From CALJFL01 sp039964455 (GTDB taxonomy: Bacteria; Pseudomonadota; Gammaproteobacteria; Pseudomonadales; Halieaceae), in NCBI GenBank assembly GCA_039964455.1, contig JBDVXK010000004.1, positions 1 through 64,000 on the forward strand: 64,000 nt of DNA. Direction: 5' to 3'. Made by a program: the position numbers and the translations under genes. Under the pieces are notes generated by a model, which was not told where the DNA came from, did not search any database, and was given only the letters and a program-made list of their open reading frames with translations. Each line of letters opens with the position of its first letter. The first letter of the stretch is position 1. This document shows positions 44,806-53,743 of the stretch, one piece after another.

Positions 44806-45414
44806 ATGAAAATTCTTTTGGTTGATGATCACGCGCTGTTCCGCGACGGTTTGGCCCTCCTTCTGCTAAAACTGGCGGAAGACGTTACTGTTATTGAGGC
44901 TGATAACTCTAATGCTGCCTTTGAGGCGTTATCGAGTCATTCGGATATCGACTTTATGCTGCTTGACCTGAATATGCCGGGCGTTGACGGTTTCTCCATA
45001 CTTCAGACGACGATCAGTGAATATCCAACGGTGCCAGTTGCGATACTCTCTGCTTCCTCAAGACAAGAAGATGTCGACAAGGTGATGGCGACCTCCGCTG
45101 CTGGCTATATCAATAAAAATACGGCGAGCGATGTAATACTTGGTGCGGTGCAGCTGATGTTAGCTGGCGGACTGTACATGCCGCCTACATCGGCAGCCGC
45201 CAGTGAGCATGACACTATTCCGCCGGAGAGCGCTTTGACGGAGCGCCAGACCGAGGTGTTGGCGCTTCTTGTCGATGGCTATTCGAATAAGCAAATTGCG
45301 GGGTCGCTGGGTGTTGCAGAGGCTACGATTAAAATGCATGTTACCGCTATCTTCAAAGCCCTGAATGTAAAAAACCGTACGCAGGCCGCTTTGGCGGGTC
45401 AGGCGTTCTTATAG
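44806..45414 (+). CDS. NarL/FixJ-family response regulator
   Basis: Two-component output regulator of 202 residues. Receiver domain residues 1-120, phosphoacceptor Asp54 in LLDLNMPG, acidic pair VDDH at 6-9 and Lys in GYINKN. The C-terminal LuxR helix-turn-helix is LTERQTEVLALLVDGYSNKQ to IKMHVTAIFKALNVKNRTQA. It converges with a hybrid histidine kinase and ends two bases from it, so these two are the likely pair. Target genes are unknown; the LRR gene downstream of the kinase is a candidate. Confidence 0.92.
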   Translation: MKILLVDDHALFRDGLALLLLKLAEDVTVIEADNSNAAFEALSSHSDIDFMLLDLNMPGVDGFSILQTTISEYPTVPVAILSASSRQEDVDKVMATSAAGYINKNTASDVILGAVQLMLAGGLYMPPTSAAASEHDTIPPESALTERQTEVLALLVDGYSNKQIAGSLGVAEATIKMHVTAIFKALNVKNRTQAALAGQAFL

Positions 45415-45416
45415 AC

Positions 45417-47183
45417 TTATCCTGTCCTGTCGTTGGGAAGGCTGCGCAGAAAGGCCCTTAGCTTTGCTGGCGGAACCGGCTTATGCAGTACCTGGTGTCC
45501 ACTCGCCTTCAATGTAATCAGCAGCCCTTGTTCTGTATCGCCTGTCACGATCAGCGCCGGAATGGTGTCGCCGCAGTGCTTATGGATCGAGTCGATGGCT
45601 TCAAGCCCGGTTTGGCCGTCCTGCAATCGGTAGTCACTGATAATCCCATGTGGTTGTCTTTGGATTGCGTCCAATTGCAGAATGACTTCTGCTGTGTTTC
45701 CGCCCGCGATGACATCGCAGCCCCATTGTCCCAACAGTTCCTGTAACCCCTCGCGAATACTTTCTTCATCGTCGATAACCAGTATCAGTGGTTGCGTGCT
45801 TATGCTTGGCGTATGACTTTCGGCGCTGTTTTCGTTTGCGATCGATATGTTTTCGAGCGCCCGGCTAACTGAGACTGAAAATTCCGAACCCCGACCAGGT
45901 TCCGATTTCAAATCAATCCTGTGGCCCAATTGCTCTGCGGCGCGCTTTACTATGGAGAGGCCCAGCCCCAAACCCTTCTGGCGGTCTCGCTCAGGGTTAC
46001 CAAGCTGATAGAACTCGTCAAAAATAGCACGTTGATCTTCAATCGCTATGCCTATTCCGGTGTCACTAACGCAAATTTCTATGCAGTCCTCTCGCGGCGT
46101 GCAACTAACCTGGATGCCACCTTTTGGAGTGTATCGAAGTGCGTTAGCAACGTAGTTCCTCAGGATCTGTTCCAGCAATATCGGGTTGCTATGAACGGCA
46201 AAGGATTGAATTGGCCAGTCAATAGTGAGCTTATGCTGGGCAGCCTGGGTATCGAACTCAAATGCCATCTTGTCAATGATACCCGCCAGCAAGAAGTCGC
46301 TCTTCTGCGTGTCGATAGTACCCGCATCCAATTTGGATATATCTAGCAAGGCGTCGAAAAGACTCTGCAGAGAATCGGCCGATCGCGTGATCTGTCGGGT
46401 GATTCTTAAATCCTCGGGTGAACTGACGCGCTCCTCCAGAGCCGATGTAAAGAGCGTGAGTGCATACAATGGTTGGCGTAAGTCATGGCTGGCAGCGGCC
46501 AGAAAACTCGACTTGGCACGGTTCGCGCGCTCGGCTTCGGCCTTCTGCTCTTGCAGTTGCTCGATAAGCTCGAGATTTTCATACCGGAGTGACATAGCGT
46601 GGGTCAGGCTTTTATTGATCTTTAAATTAAAGATCGTCTGCGCGACCAGAAAAATGATTGTGACGCTGGCCAATGCGATATGGATGGTGTCGCCGATAAA
46701 CAGCAGGCGCAAGATTATGGGCGCCAACATAAGCGGGACAAAAGCAAAATACGCGGGAAGATAAATACTCAGCGAGAAAGCGGATCCGGCCGACATGGCG
46801 AGCAGGCTGAGTATGATAAACAACTGATATTCAAGCTGGCCTGGCACATACATGATCAGCCCACCAATGCCCCAAATGATGCCGGCCGAAGCGCTGCCCA
46901 GTATCAGGAATGCCTGGTATTGCTTCAGCTTGTTTTCGTCAAAGCGGCGCTTGAACGCCAGGTAGACCATTACCCTCGCACATAGCATGAGCAACATTGC
47001 GGCCATCCAGCCAATCAGCAGGCTATGCGCAACTAACTCCCAGAATGTGTAAACAAGTGCACTGCTTACGACCAGGTTGATCATCACCAGTGATGCGACG
47101 GACTCATATAGAGTCTTCACTTGCTCGACAGATACTTTATTCAGCTTTTCTTGGGGAGGGTGTCTGTTGCTCGAGTCGGTCAT
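45417..47183 (-). CDS. Hybrid histidine kinase with C-terminal receiver
   Basis: Membrane sensor kinase of 588 residues. Six or so hydrophobic helices (residues about 30-185) form the sensor; no periplasmic domain is evident. The DHp box AASHDLRQPLYAL has phospho-acceptor His233, typical of the NahK/ErcS-like group. The ATPase domain has N-box VANALRYTPKGG, DTGIGI and GLGLGLSIV. A receiver follows (VIDDEES, phospho-Asp in IISDYRLQDG), ending in a Lys motif LHKPVPP. It probably phosphorylates the convergent NarL-type regulator. The signal is unknown. Confidence 0.92.
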   Translation of the reverse strand: MTDSSNRHPPQEKLNKVSVEQVKTLYESVASLVMINLVVSSALVYTFWELVAHSLLIGWMAAMLLMLCARVMVYLAFKRRFDENKLKQYQAFLILGSASAGIIWGIGGLIMYVPGQLEYQLFIILSLLAMSAGSAFSLSIYLPAYFAFVPLMLAPIILRLLFIGDTIHIALASVTIIFLVAQTIFNLKINKSLTHAMSLRYENLELIEQLQEQKAEAERANRAKSSFLAAASHDLRQPLYALTLFTSALEERVSSPEDLRITRQITRSADSLQSLFDALLDISKLDAGTIDTQKSDFLLAGIIDKMAFEFDTQAAQHKLTIDWPIQSFAVHSNPILLEQILRNYVANALRYTPKGGIQVSCTPREDCIEICVSDTGIGIAIEDQRAIFDEFYQLGNPERDRQKGLGLGLSIVKRAAEQLGHRIDLKSEPGRGSEFSVSVSRALENISIANENSAESHTPSISTQPLILVIDDEESIREGLQELLGQWGCDVIAGGNTAEVILQLDAIQRQPHGIISDYRLQDGQTGLEAIDSIHKHCGDTIPALIVTGDTEQGLLITLKASGHQVLHKPVPPAKLRAFLRSLPNDRTG

Positions 47184-47298
47184 GGTTTTCTTCTTTGTCT
47201 CGCGCGGCGTCAGGTCAGATGGAGTCGCCGAGCAGCGTAACCTGCCGCGGCGAATTACCGCTACAAATTTCTTTCTTCAAAGGGCTTTCTTCAAACGG

Positions 47299-47316
47299 TA
47301 CAGACTAAAGTCTGTA
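47299..47316. promoter_or_regulatory. Perfect inverted repeat between hybrid kinase and LRR gene
   Basis: TACAGACTAAAGTCTGTA has 8-base perfect arms and a two-base centre. It lies 159 bases before the LRR gene start and 116 bases before the kinase start, so it could be an operator for either. The arms do not continue beyond 47299 and 47316. Confidence 0.5.
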
Positions 47317-47474
47317 GTGTGGGTAGACCAATGGCTAGTAGCAAAGTGTAGCTCTCGGTTATACGCTGCCGTGCAGGTGCTGCTAACCGACGAAGAACCA
47401 GACCTCATGTGAGGTGTCAGTCTCTTAAGCGTAGAGAGGTGCAGCGGTAATTTTTTGGGACAAGGACGTAAGAC

Positions 47475-49259
47475 ATGATAATTTCAATATGCCGGCCCAC
47501 AGCGGCTTCTTTTGCATTGCTGGTAACAGCATTCTTTGCAATTCTGTTCGGCAATAGCACATTGGCTCAGAATAATGCTTGTGACGCTGATACGGTGACC
47601 TTCGAAGAAGCGGTGACTAACAGTTGTACGGTTGTAAAAAACTTGTCTATTGATGGAGAAGCGACCCCAGACTTGACAAGTCTGGTGGGTCTGGAGCATC
47701 TCACCAATGTTACGGGTGCACTCCAGTTATACAGGAACCGTGAGCTGAAAAATTTAGACGGTCTACAGAACCTCATCAGTGTTGGTGAATTATCCGTCGG
47801 TGACAGCCCTTTACTCTCTAGTATTGAGGGTCTGGATGCACTGACTAGCGCAGACCGAATTACGCTTTTCGACCTCCCCGACCTCTCCAGCCTCGCAGGT
47901 TTGGAGAGAGTCGCCGCTACCACTCTTTTTATTGGCAGAACTGCTATATCCAGCCTCAATGGCTTGAATGGTTCCAGCTTGGGTAATGTGTCCCTTAGAG
48001 ATAATTCTGAACTGTTGAGTATAAGTAGCCTGGATGCTGCTAATTTGTCGATAGTAACTCTTTCGGGGAACAGTGCATTGTCGTCTATCTCGCCGCTGGA
48101 GGAGGCGACCTCTATTTCGGTTCTTAAGATTGAGCGGTCTGCTATAGAGAGTATTCAGCTTCCCGGGCTTGTCGAATTTGGCCAGTTAGTGATTACTGAT
48201 AATCCAGTCTTGACAAAAATAGACATTCCTAATGCCCAGCAGAACACGGCTGCGTTCAACTTTTGCGGGGGAGACACGAATACATTCTCGTCTATTCGCG
48301 ACAACCCCGAGCTCAACGTTATAAACCTGAAGCTGTTCCCCATAATTGATAGCGATCAATGCTATGCCAATTGGTTTTTTACTGGTGCAAAGTTGACCTC
48401 ACTTACCCTTGGAGGTGTCTCTGATGAGACATCAGGACGTGGGTTTTTTTCCCTATTTGATACTTCTCTGGAGTCTTTCGTCTCTCCAGCTAACTTCCGT
48501 GTTGTGACCATTAAGGACAACTCGGCACTAAAAAGATTAAAGTTGGCTGAAAAGGGTGAAACTTTATTTAGGGTTAGCAACAATCCAAGCTTGGTAGAAA
48601 TTGACGGAAGAGGTCTTGAGACGTCAGGTGGTTTTGGAATAGAGAGCAATGCGAAGCTGAAAAGCATTGATCTAAGGGACCTGCAAACCTTCCGTGATTG
48701 GAACCTTTCTTATCAACAGGGGTGTCCGGGTAGGCGGGTTCCAAGTTTGGGTGCACTAGGCATCAAGAATAATCCAATGCTTACAGACATAAGAAGCGGT
48801 TTGTCGGCAACGAGTTATGTTGAGCAGGCTTGCATCTACAACAATGCCGCGCTCACAAACTGTGGTGCTTTAGGACCATGGTTGGGCTGGTCCCCAGACT
48901 TAGATGGTCCGACTTTGAATACTGAAAAGCTTAACATCTTTGATAATGGGGCGGGTGCCAATTCGGCTGAAGAGTGTTACGACGCCTACGTCCCTCCCAC
49001 TCCATCTGAGTTAGTAGGAGATTTAGTAGATGAGGTGACGGAGTTAAACCTTGCGCAAGGTATTTCTAACGCCTACGACGCTAAACTTGAGTCGGCACTT
49101 TCGGCGCTTGATGATGCGAACGAAAAAAATGACGGTGCGGCTGTTAACAAGTTGTACGCATTCATCGCGAGCGTAGAGGCTCAGCGTGGCGGCAAACTCA
49201 CCGACGCGCAGGCGAACAAGCTTATTGCCGCTGCAATGGGTGTTATTGAGACTATCTAA
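47475..49259 (+). CDS. Secreted leucine-rich-repeat-like protein
   Basis: Exported protein of 594 residues, signal peptide ending near TLAQNN. About residues 45-460 are degenerate leucine-rich or receptor-L-like repeats (LTNVTGALQLYRNRELKNL, LISVGELSVGDSPLLSSI) with paired cysteines. The last 80 residues (ELVGDLVDEVTELNLAQGIS to AQANKLIAAAMGVI) form a helical module like the C-terminal FIMAH-type domain of other secreted bacterial proteins. The gene is visibly AT-richer than its neighbours, which suggests transfer. Such proteins often bind other proteins or carbohydrates; the partner here is unknown. Confidence 0.82.
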   Translation: MIISICRPTAASFALLVTAFFAILFGNSTLAQNNACDADTVTFEEAVTNSCTVVKNLSIDGEATPDLTSLVGLEHLTNVTGALQLYRNRELKNLDGLQNLISVGELSVGDSPLLSSIEGLDALTSADRITLFDLPDLSSLAGLERVAATTLFIGRTAISSLNGLNGSSLGNVSLRDNSELLSISSLDAANLSIVTLSGNSALSSISPLEEATSISVLKIERSAIESIQLPGLVEFGQLVITDNPVLTKIDIPNAQQNTAAFNFCGGDTNTFSSIRDNPELNVINLKLFPIIDSDQCYANWFFTGAKLTSLTLGGVSDETSGRGFFSLFDTSLESFVSPANFRVVTIKDNSALKRLKLAEKGETLFRVSNNPSLVEIDGRGLETSGGFGIESNAKLKSIDLRDLQTFRDWNLSYQQGCPGRRVPSLGALGIKNNPMLTDIRSGLSATSYVEQACIYNNAALTNCGALGPWLGWSPDLDGPTLNTEKLNIFDNGAGANSAEECYDAYVPPTPSELVGDLVDEVTELNLAQGISNAYDAKLESALSALDDANEKNDGAAVNKLYAFIASVEAQRGGKLTDAQANKLIAAAMGVIETI

Positions 49260-49290
49260 GACTAGCTTTACTGCTAGTCGAATTTATAAA

Positions 49291-49316
49291 GAAGGCCGGT
49301 ATTCCCGGCCTTCTTT
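49291..49316. terminator. Terminator after the LRR gene
   Basis: GAAGGCCGG pairs with CCGGCCTTC around a five-base loop, flanked by AAA and followed by TTTC. It can act on the LRR transcript and on convergent argH. A small upstream stem GACTAGC/GCTAGTC (49260-49279) precedes it. No other gene is seen in 49260-49456. Confidence 0.82.
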
Positions 49317-49456
49317 CGTCATGAACTATACGGCGCCCGAGCTAGGCGCGCACATCGGGCTCGTTGAAGTTTATTCGGAGTTGGTATCAGCGGGACGCTC
49401 GTTAATGCACAGGTCGCCATTGCGGGGCTTTCCAGGTTGCCAGCCTATTTTTTGCT

Positions 49457-50869
49457 TTAGGCATCGTTGATGTTGCGCCCAGCCAAACAGGCCAATGCCT
49501 TCTCTGCCGACGCGGCTACCCGCGCCGGGGCGGTGCCACCCAGGTGATCGCGGGCAGCGACCGAGCCTTCGAGGGTCAGCACTTCGTAAACATCTTCGGT
49601 AATCTCACTGCAGAAGCCCTGCAGGGTTGGCAGGTCCATGTCGGCGAGGTCCAGGCCGGTGTTAACGCCGTGGGCGACGGCCGAGCCGACTACTTCGTGA
49701 GCATCCCGAAAGGGTAGCCCCAGACCCACAAGATAGTCGGCCAGGTCGGTTGCGGTTGAAAAGCCGCGCCTGGCTGCCTCGCGCATCGCATCAGCACGGG
49801 GCTCAATGGCTGGCACCATGTCGGCAAAGGCGCGCAGCGAATCCAGTACAGTGTCGACAGTGTCGAACAGGGGTTCCTTGTCTTCCTGGTTGTCCTTGTT
49901 GTACGCCAGCGGTTGGCTTTTCATCAGGGTAAGCAGGGCGACAAGGTGACCGTTAACCCGTCCCACCTTGCCGCGCACCAGCTCCGGCACATCCGGGTTC
50001 TTCTTCTGCGGCATGATGGATGAGCCAGTGCAGAACCGATCGGGCAGATCGATAAAGCCAAACTGAGCCGAGGTCCACAGCACCAGTTCCTCGGAGACGC
50101 GAGACAGGTGCGTCATCAGCAACGCGGCGAAGCTGCAGAACTCGATAGCAAAGTCCCGATCTGATACCGAGTCCAGGGAATTTTCGGTGGGAGCATCAAA
50201 CCCCAGGGCCGCTGCGGTGAACTGACGGTCAATTGGATAGGTGGTTCCGGCCAGTGCTGCTGCGCCCAGCGGGCTCTGGTTCATCCTTGCGCGACAGTCC
50301 ATCAAACGCCCGTAGTCTCGCTCGAGCATTTCGTTCCAGGCCAGCAGGTGGTGCCCGAAGGTGACCGGTTGAGCGGTTTGCAAGTGCGTGAATCCAGGCA
50401 TGATGGTGTCGGTGTGCCGGGCGGCCAGCTCGATTGTGCCGTGCTGCAGGCGGGTCAACTCCTCCGCGATGCGATCAATAGCAGCCCGCAGGTACAGGCG
50501 AATGTCTGTGGCCACCTGGTCATTGCGCGAGCGCCCCGTGTGCAATTTTTTGCCGGTGACGCCAATCAGTTCGGTTAAGCGCGCTTCGATATTCATGTGC
50601 ACGTCTTCCAGCTCGATGGACCACTGGAAGCTACCGTTGGTGATTTCCTCGGCGACCTGGGCGAGGCCTACCTGAATCTGCTCCAGCTCGCTGGTGTCCA
50701 GTACGCCGGCTTCATGCAGCATCGCCGCATGGGCAAGTGAGCCCTGGATATCCTGGGCCGCCATGCGTTGGTCGAATTCCACCGAGGCGGTGAAACGCTG
50801 CACAAAACTGTCGGTGGCCTCGGTAAAACGGCCGCCCCACAATTTACTGGTATCGGGCTGCTTGCTCAT
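49457..50869 (-). CDS. argH: Argininosuccinate lyase
   Basis: Last step of arginine synthesis: splits argininosuccinate into arginine and fumarate. The protein has 470 residues from MSKQPDTSKLWGGRFTEATD. The superfamily signature is GSSIMPQKKNPDVPE; HTGRSRNDQVATD and GFTHLQTAQP hold the active site. A slightly longer frame exists (to 50905) but this start gives the standard N-terminus, with AGGAA upstream. It diverges from algZ, the arrangement in Pseudomonas. Confidence 0.97.
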   Translation of the reverse strand: MSKQPDTSKLWGGRFTEATDSFVQRFTASVEFDQRMAAQDIQGSLAHAAMLHEAGVLDTSELEQIQVGLAQVAEEITNGSFQWSIELEDVHMNIEARLTELIGVTGKKLHTGRSRNDQVATDIRLYLRAAIDRIAEELTRLQHGTIELAARHTDTIMPGFTHLQTAQPVTFGHHLLAWNEMLERDYGRLMDCRARMNQSPLGAAALAGTTYPIDRQFTAAALGFDAPTENSLDSVSDRDFAIEFCSFAALLMTHLSRVSEELVLWTSAQFGFIDLPDRFCTGSSIMPQKKNPDVPELVRGKVGRVNGHLVALLTLMKSQPLAYNKDNQEDKEPLFDTVDTVLDSLRAFADMVPAIEPRADAMREAARRGFSTATDLADYLVGLGLPFRDAHEVVGSAVAHGVNTGLDLADMDLPTLQGFCSEITEDVYEVLTLEGSVAARDHLGGTAPARVAASAEKALACLAGRNINDA

Positions 50870-50973
50870 GTTCAAAAAATTCCTGTCACCGCCTGGCGGC
50901 ATCAAATCGTTTGGGGCTTGTTCGGCTCAGTCAAGGATGCAAGTATACCAGCTAAGTCAGGGGGAGCGTCTGT

Positions 50974-52032
50974 ATGCAGGGAGTGCCAGGGCCGGCAGCC
51001 GGGCAGGGAGAACAGCAGTCGGGGGAGTTCTTTATCCCCGACCTGTGCAGTCCTCGCTCTGTGTTCGTGATGATCCTGCTGGCCGAGCTCATGGTGCTGG
51101 TTTATACCCTGGCGGTCAGCGCGCTGCCCAGTTTCAACTGGGACTTGCTGGCCAGCAGCTCGCTTTTTGTACAATGGGTGGTGCTGCTCAGCGCCGCCAT
51201 TCTGTGCCAGTTGCGCCAGCCCTTCACGCGCTTGTCACTGCAGGCCGCCACTGCCGGTAGTTTGCTGGTGGTATTGCTGGTCACCGGCCTCAGTAGCTGG
51301 TTCGCGCAAACCTTTTACCTGTCGCTGCCGCGCAGTAGCGAGGGTGGCTGGTGGTTGTTACGCAACCTGCTGGTGGCGGTGGTGCTCAGCGGTATCGTGC
51401 TGCGCTATTTCTATCTGCAGCAGCAGGTAAAACTGCGTGAACGCGGTGAATTGCAGGCCAGGCTGGATTCACTGCGGGCCAAAATTCGGCCGCACTTTCT
51501 GTTCAATACCATGAACAGCATTGCCAGTTTGATTGATTCCAGGCCCGCCGAGGCGGAACAGGCAGTGGAGGATCTGGCTGAACTCTTTCGTGCCAGCCTG
51601 CAGGACAACCACGGTAATACCACGGTCGCCGACGAACTCCACCTCTGTCGGCTTTATCTGGGCATAGAACAACTGCGCCTGGGGGATAGGCTGGCCCTGG
51701 ACTGGTCGGTAGATGATGCGTTGGATGATGTGCCTATGCCGGGCCTGTTATTGCAGCCATTGGTCGAAAACGCCGTTTATCACGGCGTGGCCCAGATACC
51801 CGACGGGGGGACCATTCGGATTGTCGTGAGGCGGGAGGGTGAGCAGTTGCAGGTAACCATCGAGAACCCGGTTCCCGCGACGGGGGGGCATACCTCGGGT
51901 AACCACATGGCCCTGGTCAATATTGAACAGCGTTTGCAGGGCCTGTTTGGCGATGCCGCCAGTCTGGCGACGTCGCGGGACGAGAGTGGCTTTCGTGTGG
52001 TGCTGCAATATCCACTGGAACAAGCCTCATGA
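50974..52032 (+). CDS. algZ: LytS-type sensor histidine kinase AlgZ/FimS
   Basis: Membrane kinase of 352 residues, partner of AlgR. Four hydrophobic helices lie at about 30-52, 60-80, 92-115 and 128-150. The His_kinase motif is RAKIRPHFLFNTMNSIASLI with His174; the ATP-binding end includes LLLQPLVENAVYHG. The start ATG 50974 has GGGGGAGCG upstream. It overlaps algR by four bases. In Pseudomonas it controls type IV pili and virulence; in this organism the role is unknown and no alginate genes are in view. Confidence 0.92.
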   Translation: MQGVPGPAAGQGEQQSGEFFIPDLCSPRSVFVMILLAELMVLVYTLAVSALPSFNWDLLASSSLFVQWVVLLSAAILCQLRQPFTRLSLQAATAGSLLVVLLVTGLSSWFAQTFYLSLPRSSEGGWWLLRNLLVAVVLSGIVLRYFYLQQQVKLRERGELQARLDSLRAKIRPHFLFNTMNSIASLIDSRPAEAEQAVEDLAELFRASLQDNHGNTTVADELHLCRLYLGIEQLRLGDRLALDWSVDDALDDVPMPGLLLQPLVENAVYHGVAQIPDGGTIRIVVRREGEQLQVTIENPVPATGGHTSGNHMALVNIEQRLQGLFGDAASLATSRDESGFRVVLQYPLEQAS

Positions 52033-52751
52033 AGGTCCTGATCGTCGATGACGAGCCGCTTGCCAGGGATCGCCTGGGTCGCCTGCTCGCAGCTGTACAG
52101 CCAGATGCCGAGTGTTTCTTTGCCGGTAATGGCGAGGAGGCATTGGAGCAGGTGGCCTTCACCGAGCCCGACCTGTTGTTGCTGGATATCAGGATGCCGG
52201 GCATGGATGGTATAGAGGTAGCGACACGACTGGAGGCGTTGGCTAATCCGCCGGCGGTGATTTTTTGCACGGCTTATGATGAGTATGCGCTGGAGGCACT
52301 GCAGCACCACGCCGTGGCCTATTTGTTAAAGCCGGTCCGGGAGGCGGAGTTAGCCCGAGCGCTATCCGGTGCTACGCGGGTTAACCGGGTACAGCTGGCG
52401 GCACTGCAGGGCGACACTGGTGCCCGGCGGCAGGTCAGTAGCCAGACGCACAAAGGCCTGGAGACAATGCCTGTTGATTCAATTCGCTGTTTTCTCGCGG
52501 GGCAGAAATATGTCACCGCCTATGGTGAAGGCACTGAGCTGTTACTCCCCGACACGCTCAAGGATCTGGAGCAGGAGTTTGCCCAGTCATTTGTGCGCAC
52601 CCATCGTAATGCCCTGGTAGCGCTAGAGCACATAGAGCGGCTGGCCCGTGACGACAAGGGCTGGTGGGTTGAACTCAAGGGTGTGGCGCAGAAGCCCACG
52701 GTCAGTCGTCGTCACCTCGCCGAGGTCAAGGAGCGGCTGCTGCAGCGCTAG
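52029..52751 (+). CDS. algR: LytTR-family response regulator AlgR
   Basis: Two-component regulator of 240 residues. The receiver (1-120) has phospho-Asp53 in LLDIRMPGMD and Lys in YLLKPVRE. The LytTR DNA-binding domain covers the last 100 residues (IRCFLAGQKYVTAYGEGTEL, FVRTHRNALVALEHIE). The ATG overlaps the algZ stop, so the two are coupled. Neighbouring hemC-hemD-hemX-hemY could be in the same regulon. Confidence 0.93.
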   Translation: MKVLIVDDEPLARDRLGRLLAAVQPDAECFFAGNGEEALEQVAFTEPDLLLLDIRMPGMDGIEVATRLEALANPPAVIFCTAYDEYALEALQHHAVAYLLKPVREAELARALSGATRVNRVQLAALQGDTGARRQVSSQTHKGLETMPVDSIRCFLAGQKYVTAYGEGTELLLPDTLKDLEQEFAQSFVRTHRNALVALEHIERLARDDKGWWVELKGVAQKPTVSRRHLAEVKERLLQR

Positions 52752-52813
52752 GACTTATCGCAGCTGGCCGGGCCTGCTGCTATTATGGGCGCCCGGTTTC
52801 CAGAGAGCTCAAC

Positions 52814-53743
52814 ATGGCAGCAAAACTCACCATTGCAACGCGCGAAAGCCCGTTGGCCCTGTGGCAGGCAGAGTATGTGCGTGACGCACTGCAGAGCCAG
52901 CATGCGGACCTGCAGGTGGAATTGCTGGGCATGACGTCCCGGGGCGATCAATTGCTGGATGTTCCGCTGGCGAAAGTGGGCGGTAAAGGCCTGTTCGTGA
53001 AAGAGCTTGAGACGGCGCTACTGGACGGTAGTGCCGACATCGCCGTGCATTCCATGAAAGATGTGCCCATGGAGTTTCCCCAGGGTCTGGCGCTGGGCGT
53101 AATCTGCGAGCGCGAGGACCCCACGGATGCTTTCGTCAGCAATCGCTACGACAGTATGGCGGCTTTACCCGCGGGTAGTGTAGTGGGCACCTCCAGCCTG
53201 CGCAGGGAGTGCCAGCTGCGCGCACGACGGCCGGATCTGCAAGTCAACTTCCTGCGCGGCAATGTGAATACCCGGCTGCGCAAGCTGGACGACGGAGAAT
53301 ACGACGCCATCATTCTGGCCAGCGCCGGTTTGCTGCGTCTGGAGTTCGGCTCGCGTATACGCGAGCGCCTGCCCGTTGCGGTGTCGCTGCCGGCTGGCGG
53401 CCAGGGTGCCGTGGGTATCGAGTTACGTCAGGATGATGCGGTGACTGCAGGGTTGCTGTCAGGCCTGCATCATCAGCCCACGGCCTGGAGAGTCACTGCA
53501 GAGCGGGCGATGAACCGCCGCTTGCAGGGCGGTTGTCAGGTGCCTATCGCCTGTTATGCGGAGTTGTTGCCTGGTGATGAGCTGTACCTCAGGGGTTTGG
53601 TGGGCCGCCCGGACGGCTCGCTGTTGCTGACTGCCGAGAGTCGCGCGCCCGCCGCAGACGCCGAACAGTTGGGAGTGGCGGTAGCGGAAGATTTACTGGC
53701 GCAGGGTGCGGCCGATATTCTGGCGCAGGTCTATGGGCAGTAG
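52814..53743 (+). CDS. hemC: Hydroxymethylbilane synthase
   Basis: Condenses four porphobilinogens into hydroxymethylbilane in heme and siroheme synthesis. The enzyme has 309 residues; the dipyrromethane cofactor attaches to Cys241 in GGCQVPIACYAE. IATRESPLALWQAEYV, GGKGLFVKELE and SLPAGGQGAVGIE are invariant motifs. It is first of the four-gene heme unit, 62 bases after algR, and overlaps hemD. Confidence 0.97.
   Translation: MAAKLTIATRESPLALWQAEYVRDALQSQHADLQVELLGMTSRGDQLLDVPLAKVGGKGLFVKELETALLDGSADIAVHSMKDVPMEFPQGLALGVICEREDPTDAFVSNRYDSMAALPAGSVVGTSSLRRECQLRARRPDLQVNFLRGNVNTRLRKLDDGEYDAIILASAGLLRLEFGSRIRERLPVAVSLPAGGQGAVGIELRQDDAVTAGLLSGLHHQPTAWRVTAERAMNRRLQGGCQVPIACYAELLPGDELYLRGLVGRPDGSLLLTAESRAPAADAEQLGVAVAEDLLAQGAADILAQVYGQ

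Noticed and set aside
50974..52751. Evidence for alginate production from algZ-algR
   Set aside because: The pair is widely conserved beside the heme genes without alginate synthesis, and no alg structural genes are in the window.
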